In this document: positions 60,300 through 64,000 of the stretch, piece after piece
How positions within the stretch are numbered: position 1 is the stretch's first letter
Layout: every line of letters begins with the position of its first letter
Assembly (NCBI RefSeq): GCF_963924675.1
Contig: NC_089232.1
Location: forward strand, 47,532,522-47,596,521
Origin: Phocoena phocoena
Taxonomy: Eukaryota > Chordata > Mammalia > Artiodactyla > Phocoenidae
Reading direction: 5' to 3'
DNA: 64,000 nucleotides
Made by a program: the position numbers and the translations under genes
Notes under the pieces: model-generated
The model's database searches: none
Told to the model about the DNA's origin: nothing
What the model saw: the letters and a program-made list of their open reading frames with translations, nothing else

Positions 60300-62819
60300 A
60301 TTCCATATATATGTGTTAACATGCAGTGTTTGTTTTTCTCTTTCTGACTTACTTCACGCTATATGACAGATTCTAGGTCCATCCACTTCACTACAGGTAA
60401 CTCAATTTCCTTTCTTTTATGGCTGAGTAATATGCCATTGTATATACGTGCCACATCTTCTTTATCCCTTCATCTGTCGATGGACACTTAGATTGCTTCC
60501 ATGTCCTGGCTATTGTAAATACTGCTGCAATAAACATTGTGGTACATGTCTCTTTTTGAATTATGGTTTTCTCCAGGTATATGCCCAGTAGTGGGATTGC
60601 TGGATCGTATGGTAGTTCTATTTTTAGTTTTTTAAGGAACCTCCATACTGTTCTCCATAGTGGCTGTATCAATTTATATTCCCACCAACAATGCAAGAGG
60701 GTTCCCTTTTCTTCACACCCTCTCCAGCATTTATTGTTTGTAGATTTTTTTGATGATGGCCATTCTGACCGGTGTGAGGTGATACCTCATTATAGTTTTC
60801 ATTTGCATTTCTCAAATGATTGTGATGTTGAGTATCCTTTCATGTGTTTGTTGGCAATCTGTATATCTTCTTTGGAGAAATGTCTATTTAGGGCTTCTGC
60901 CCATTTTTGGATTGGGTTGTTTGTTTTTTTGATATTGAGCTGCATGAACTGCTTGTAAATTTTGGAGATTAATCCTTTGTGGTTGCTTCATTTGCAAATA
61001 TTTTCTCCCATTCTAAGAGTTGTATTTTCGTCTTGTTTTTGTTCCCTTGCTGTGCAAAGGCTTTTAAGTTTCGTTAGGTCCCATTTGTTTATTTTTGTTT
61101 TTATTTCCATTTCTCTAGGAGGTGGGTCAAAAAGGATCTTGCTGTGATTTATGTCATAGAGTGTTCTGCCTATGTTTTCCTCTAAGAGTTTCATAATGTC
61201 TGGTCTTACATTTAGGTCTTAAATCCATTTTGAGTTTATTGTTGTGTATGGTGTTAAGCAGTGTTCTAATTTCACTCTTTTGCATGTAGCTGTCCAGTTT
61301 TCCCAGCACCACCTATTGAAGAGGCTGTCTTTTCTCCATTGATTCTTGCCTCCTTTATCAACGATAAGGTGACCACAGGTGTGTGGGTTTATCTCTGGAC
61401 TTTCTATCCTGTTCCATTGATCTACATTTCTGTTTTTGTGCCAGTACCATACTCTCTTGATTACTGTAGCTTTGTAGTATAGTCTGAAGTCTGGGAGCCT
61501 GATTCCTCCAGCTCCGTTTTTCTTTCTCAAGATTGCTTTGGCTCTTCAGGGTCTTTTGTGTAGATTGCTTTGGGTGGTATAGTAATTTTCACAATGTTGA
61601 TTCTTCCAGTACAAGAACATGGTATATCTCTCCAACTGCTTGTATCATTTTTAATTACTTTCATCAGTGTCTTATAGTTTTCTGCCTACAGGTCTTTTGT
61701 CTCTTAGGTAGGTTTATTCCTAGGTATTTTATTCTTTTTGTTGCAGTGGTAAATGGGAGTGTTTCCTTAATTTCTCTTTCAGATATTTCATCATTAGTGT
61801 ATAGGAATGCACGAGATTTCTGTGCATTGATTTTGTATCCTGCTTGTTTACCAAATTCATTGCTTAGCTCTAGTAGTTTTCTGGTAGCATCTTTAGGATT
61901 CTCTATGTATAGTATCATGTCATCTGCAAACAGTGACACCTTTACCTCTTCTTTTCCATTTTGATTCCTTTTATTTCTTTTTCTTCTCTGCTGTGGCTAA
62001 AACTTCCAAAACTGTGTTGAATAATAATGGTGAGAGTGGGCAACCTTTTCTTGTTCCTGATCTTAGTGGAAATGGTTTCAGTTTTTCACCATTGAGAATG
62101 ATGTTGGCTGTGGGTTTGTCATATATGGCCTTTATTATGTTGAGGTAAGCTCCCTCTCTGCCTACTTTCTGGAGGGTTGTTATCATAAATGGGTGTTGAA
62201 TTTTGTTGAAAGCTTTTTCTGCATCTAGTGAGAGGATCATATGGTTTTTATCCTTCAATTTGTTAATATGGTGTATCACATTGATTTGTTTTGTGTATAT
62301 TGAAGCATTGCATTCCTGGGATAAACTCCATCCTTGCATTCCTGGGATAAACTCCACAAATGATCATGGTGTTTGATCCTTTTTTTGTGCTGTTGGATTC
62401 TGTTTGCTAGTATTTTGTTGAGGATTTTTATATCAGTGTTCATCAGTGATATTGGCCTATTGTTTTCTTTTTTTGTGATATCTTTGTCTGGTTTTGGTTA
62501 TCAGGGTGATGGTGGCCTTGTAGAATGAGTTTGGGAGTGTTCCTCCCTCTGCTATATTTTGGAAGAGTTTGAGAATGATAGGTGTTAGCACTTCTCTAAA
62601 TGTTTGAGAGATTTCGCCTGTGAAGCCATCTGGTCCTGTGCTTTTGTTTGTTGGAAGATTTTTAATCACAGTTTCAATTTCAGAGCTTGTGATTAGTCTG
62701 TTTATATTTTCTATTTCTTCCTGGGTCAGTCTCGAAAGTTGTGCTTATTTAAGAATTTGTCCATTTCTTCCAGGTTGTCCATTTTATTGGCATATAGTTA
62801 CTTGTAATAATCTCTCATG
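60300..62819 (-). pseudogene. L1 ORF2 C-terminal pseudogene (reverse transcriptase)
   Basis: The reverse-transcriptase domain shows [14 protein letters not shown] (61971-62357) and an intact FADD box in [14 protein letters not shown] (61664-61939). The C-terminal part continues with [13 protein letters not shown] and PSTDEGIKKMWHVY (60391-60696). The endonuclease is absent through truncation. Frame breaks, including a 26-bp tandem duplication at 62308-62359, separate the pieces, so no functional protein is made. Confidence 0.9.
62308..62359. repeat. 26-bp tandem duplication inside L1 ORF2
   Basis: Two units starting TTGCATTCCTGGGATAAACT at 62308 and 62334 differ only at their ends. The homologous place in the first L1 (near 2130) has one unit. 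The 26-bp step shifts the frame. Confidence 0.93.
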
Positions 62820-62825
62820 ATCCTT

Positions 62826-62985
62826 AAAGATGTGTGGGTAGTATTTAGGGGGACCATGAACTTCATTGAGGAAAACATATATCTCTATTAATTAATCTCT
62901 AGGGGAAATTTATCCTTTCCATCTATTGTTAGTAAAGTCAACCAACTTCAGTAGAACTACAGTCTCTATGATGAGGTCACAAATA
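62826..62985. other. Unassigned junction sequence
   Basis: Short unique stretch between the L1 5' truncation point and the SINE fragment. No duplication of the L1 3' flank was found here. Confidence 0.4.
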
Positions 62986-63110
62986 AAAGCCACAGACCCA
63001 CGCACCACAATGAAGCATAGCCCCTGCTCACCGCAATTGGACAAAGCCTGTGCACAGCAATGTAGACTCAACAAAGCCAAAAATAAAATAAATAAAATAA
63101 TTAAATTTAT
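62986..63110 (+). mobile_element. CHR-1 SINE 3' fragment
   Basis: CACGCACCACAATGAAGCAT, AGCCCCTGCTCACCGCAATT and CAGCAATGTAGACTCAACAA plus AAATAAA repeats correspond to the last third of CHR-1. The head is missing and no target duplication is clear. Confidence 0.85.
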
Positions 63111-64000
63111 CAAAAAACCCCCCCACAGATATTATCATATACTACAGCTGTTGCAGATATTTTAAAATGTATATTCATCACTACTTCAGATTACACTACT
63201 TATTACACTTGCTGCTAGGTCTTATTCTTTAATGTCAATAAAGAAACACATATATAACCATATCTCAAATTTCTATTTGTAAAAGTATTTTTTATAATTA
63301 TATTTAGATATAATTGGCTTCCATTAAAATCCTATATATTTTGTTCTGTGTTTTTAAATACATTTTCTGGGAAATAGTATATATACTTTACCAGGCTGCC
63401 TAAGAAGTATGACACAAAAATCATTAAGAATTCCTGTCATAGTAGTTCAGCATGAGAACAGTAAAACTGGATGTAGTCTATGAAGCTGTTCATGTTCAAA
63501 GGAATTCTTTTGCGTGTGTTTAATTATTATTATTGAAATGGAGCAGCCTTTCAATGCTGACCAATTTTTGCCAAACACACCCCACAAAAATGTCCTTGAT
63601 TGTCCTTATTCAATGGCTCTAGCTGCCCATGGCATAAACACTTTAAACAGATACTCAGCCTTCTTAAGTTTGATATTGGCTCTTAATTAAAATGGAAAGC
63701 AATTACACCTTCATTTGTGCCATAAGAACTTAAAATCCTTGCCTCCAAATATAAAACTGTAGAGAAAAGCATATAATTTAATGCCAATGGATAACACCAA
63801 AGTTGACTCTCACTTTGAATGTTTATTCAATTTCTTTACAGTCTCTTTTTTTTGGCAGCAAATATAGCTAAGGATATCATGTATCTATATGTGTACCAGA
63901 TGTAGATGACATAGATAAAGAGAAACAGGCTTTCAGTGTGCTCTTACTGAACATTTAGTGACTTGTGAAATGTGTCCTGAGCAATTTTTTTTCCCTGCAG
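63111..64000. other. Unassigned, apparently unique sequence
   Basis: No repeat recognised. The part 63590-63720 contains TTAATTAAAATGG and GCAATTAC, homeodomain-like AT cores, but nothing in the sequence shows regulatory function. The window ends in a T-rich stretch followed by CCCTGCAG. Confidence 0.4.

Larger units (their letters stand above)
59912..62825 (-). mobile_element. L1 LINE, 5'-truncated, with full 3' UTR
   Basis: The 3' UTR lies at 59912-60300 (CTTTATTGGAGTATAGTTGC, CAACAAAGTGAATCAGCTAT) including a (TTTC)n tract at 60267-60297. ORF2 text continues to about 62825, where the copy stops within the region before the reverse transcriptase. This is the same subfamily as the element at 1-5320. 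No target-site duplication was evident at the two ends. Confidence 0.93.

Noticed and set aside
1..64000. CRISPR-like or other regularly spaced repeat arrays
   Set aside because: The only multi-copy elements are dispersed transposons and microsatellites. No regular repeat-spacer pattern exists.

Overview
This is an AT-rich, gene-poor stretch of a mammalian nuclear genome. The lineage marker is a set of tRNA-derived SINEs that start GGGCTTCCCTGGTGG. I recognise these as the CHR families (CHR-1 and CHR-2), known from whales, dolphins and hippopotamus. Together with artiodactyl-type L1 copies and a bovine-like mariner, they point to Cetacea or its sister lineage. No base supports a bacterial or viral origin. 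I found no host protein-coding gene, exon chain, rRNA or tRNA gene. The longest open frames (up to about 148 codons) are broken pieces of L1 ORF2, and frames in unique sequence are of chance length.

Layout. 1-5320 is a nearly full-length but dead L1 on the minus strand (5' UTR, ORF1, ORF2). 7035-9570 holds a MIR, a GA microsatellite and an ancient L1 into which a Tigger1-type DNA transposon inserted. 10.2-16 kb is mostly unique sequence with CHR-2 SINEs, MIRs and a hAT-type element. 15.8-18.4 kb is nested old L1 plus L2. 19-26 kb carries a CHR-2, a solo ERVL-type LTR, MIRs and L2/L3 fragments. 26.2-27.5 kb is an inverted pair of old L1 3' ends with a CHR-2 inside one arm. 28.4 kb is a CHR-1. 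About 29.9-31.95 kb is an antisense, decayed internal (pol/pro) fragment of an ERVL-class endogenous retrovirus. 33.0-34.55 kb is a 5'-truncated L1 with target-site duplications and a nested CHR-2. 37.4 kb is a 5'-truncated CHR-1. 39.1-41.3 kb is L2. 42.0-43.3 kb is a complete-length mariner with TA duplications and a broken transposase gene. 43.3-46.3 kb holds LTR, MER5-type and old L1 relics. 46.3-52.4 kb is largely unassigned. 52.4-54.4 kb has three CHR SINEs. 54.8-58.7 kb and 59.9-62.8 kb are two further minus-strand L1s, and 63.1-64.0 kb is unique.

The sequence reads as layered transposon history rather than a working gene system. Many insertions have clean target-site duplications, so their relative order can be read. 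The most informative observations are the datable nested insertions, a SINE that apparently carried 3' flanking sequence, a SINE deletion between short direct repeats, two different losses of the L1 reverse-transcriptase active-site aspartate, and the foldback L1 pair. Repeat family names come from remembered consensus sequences, not from a search. I found no undescribed biological system that the sequence would support.
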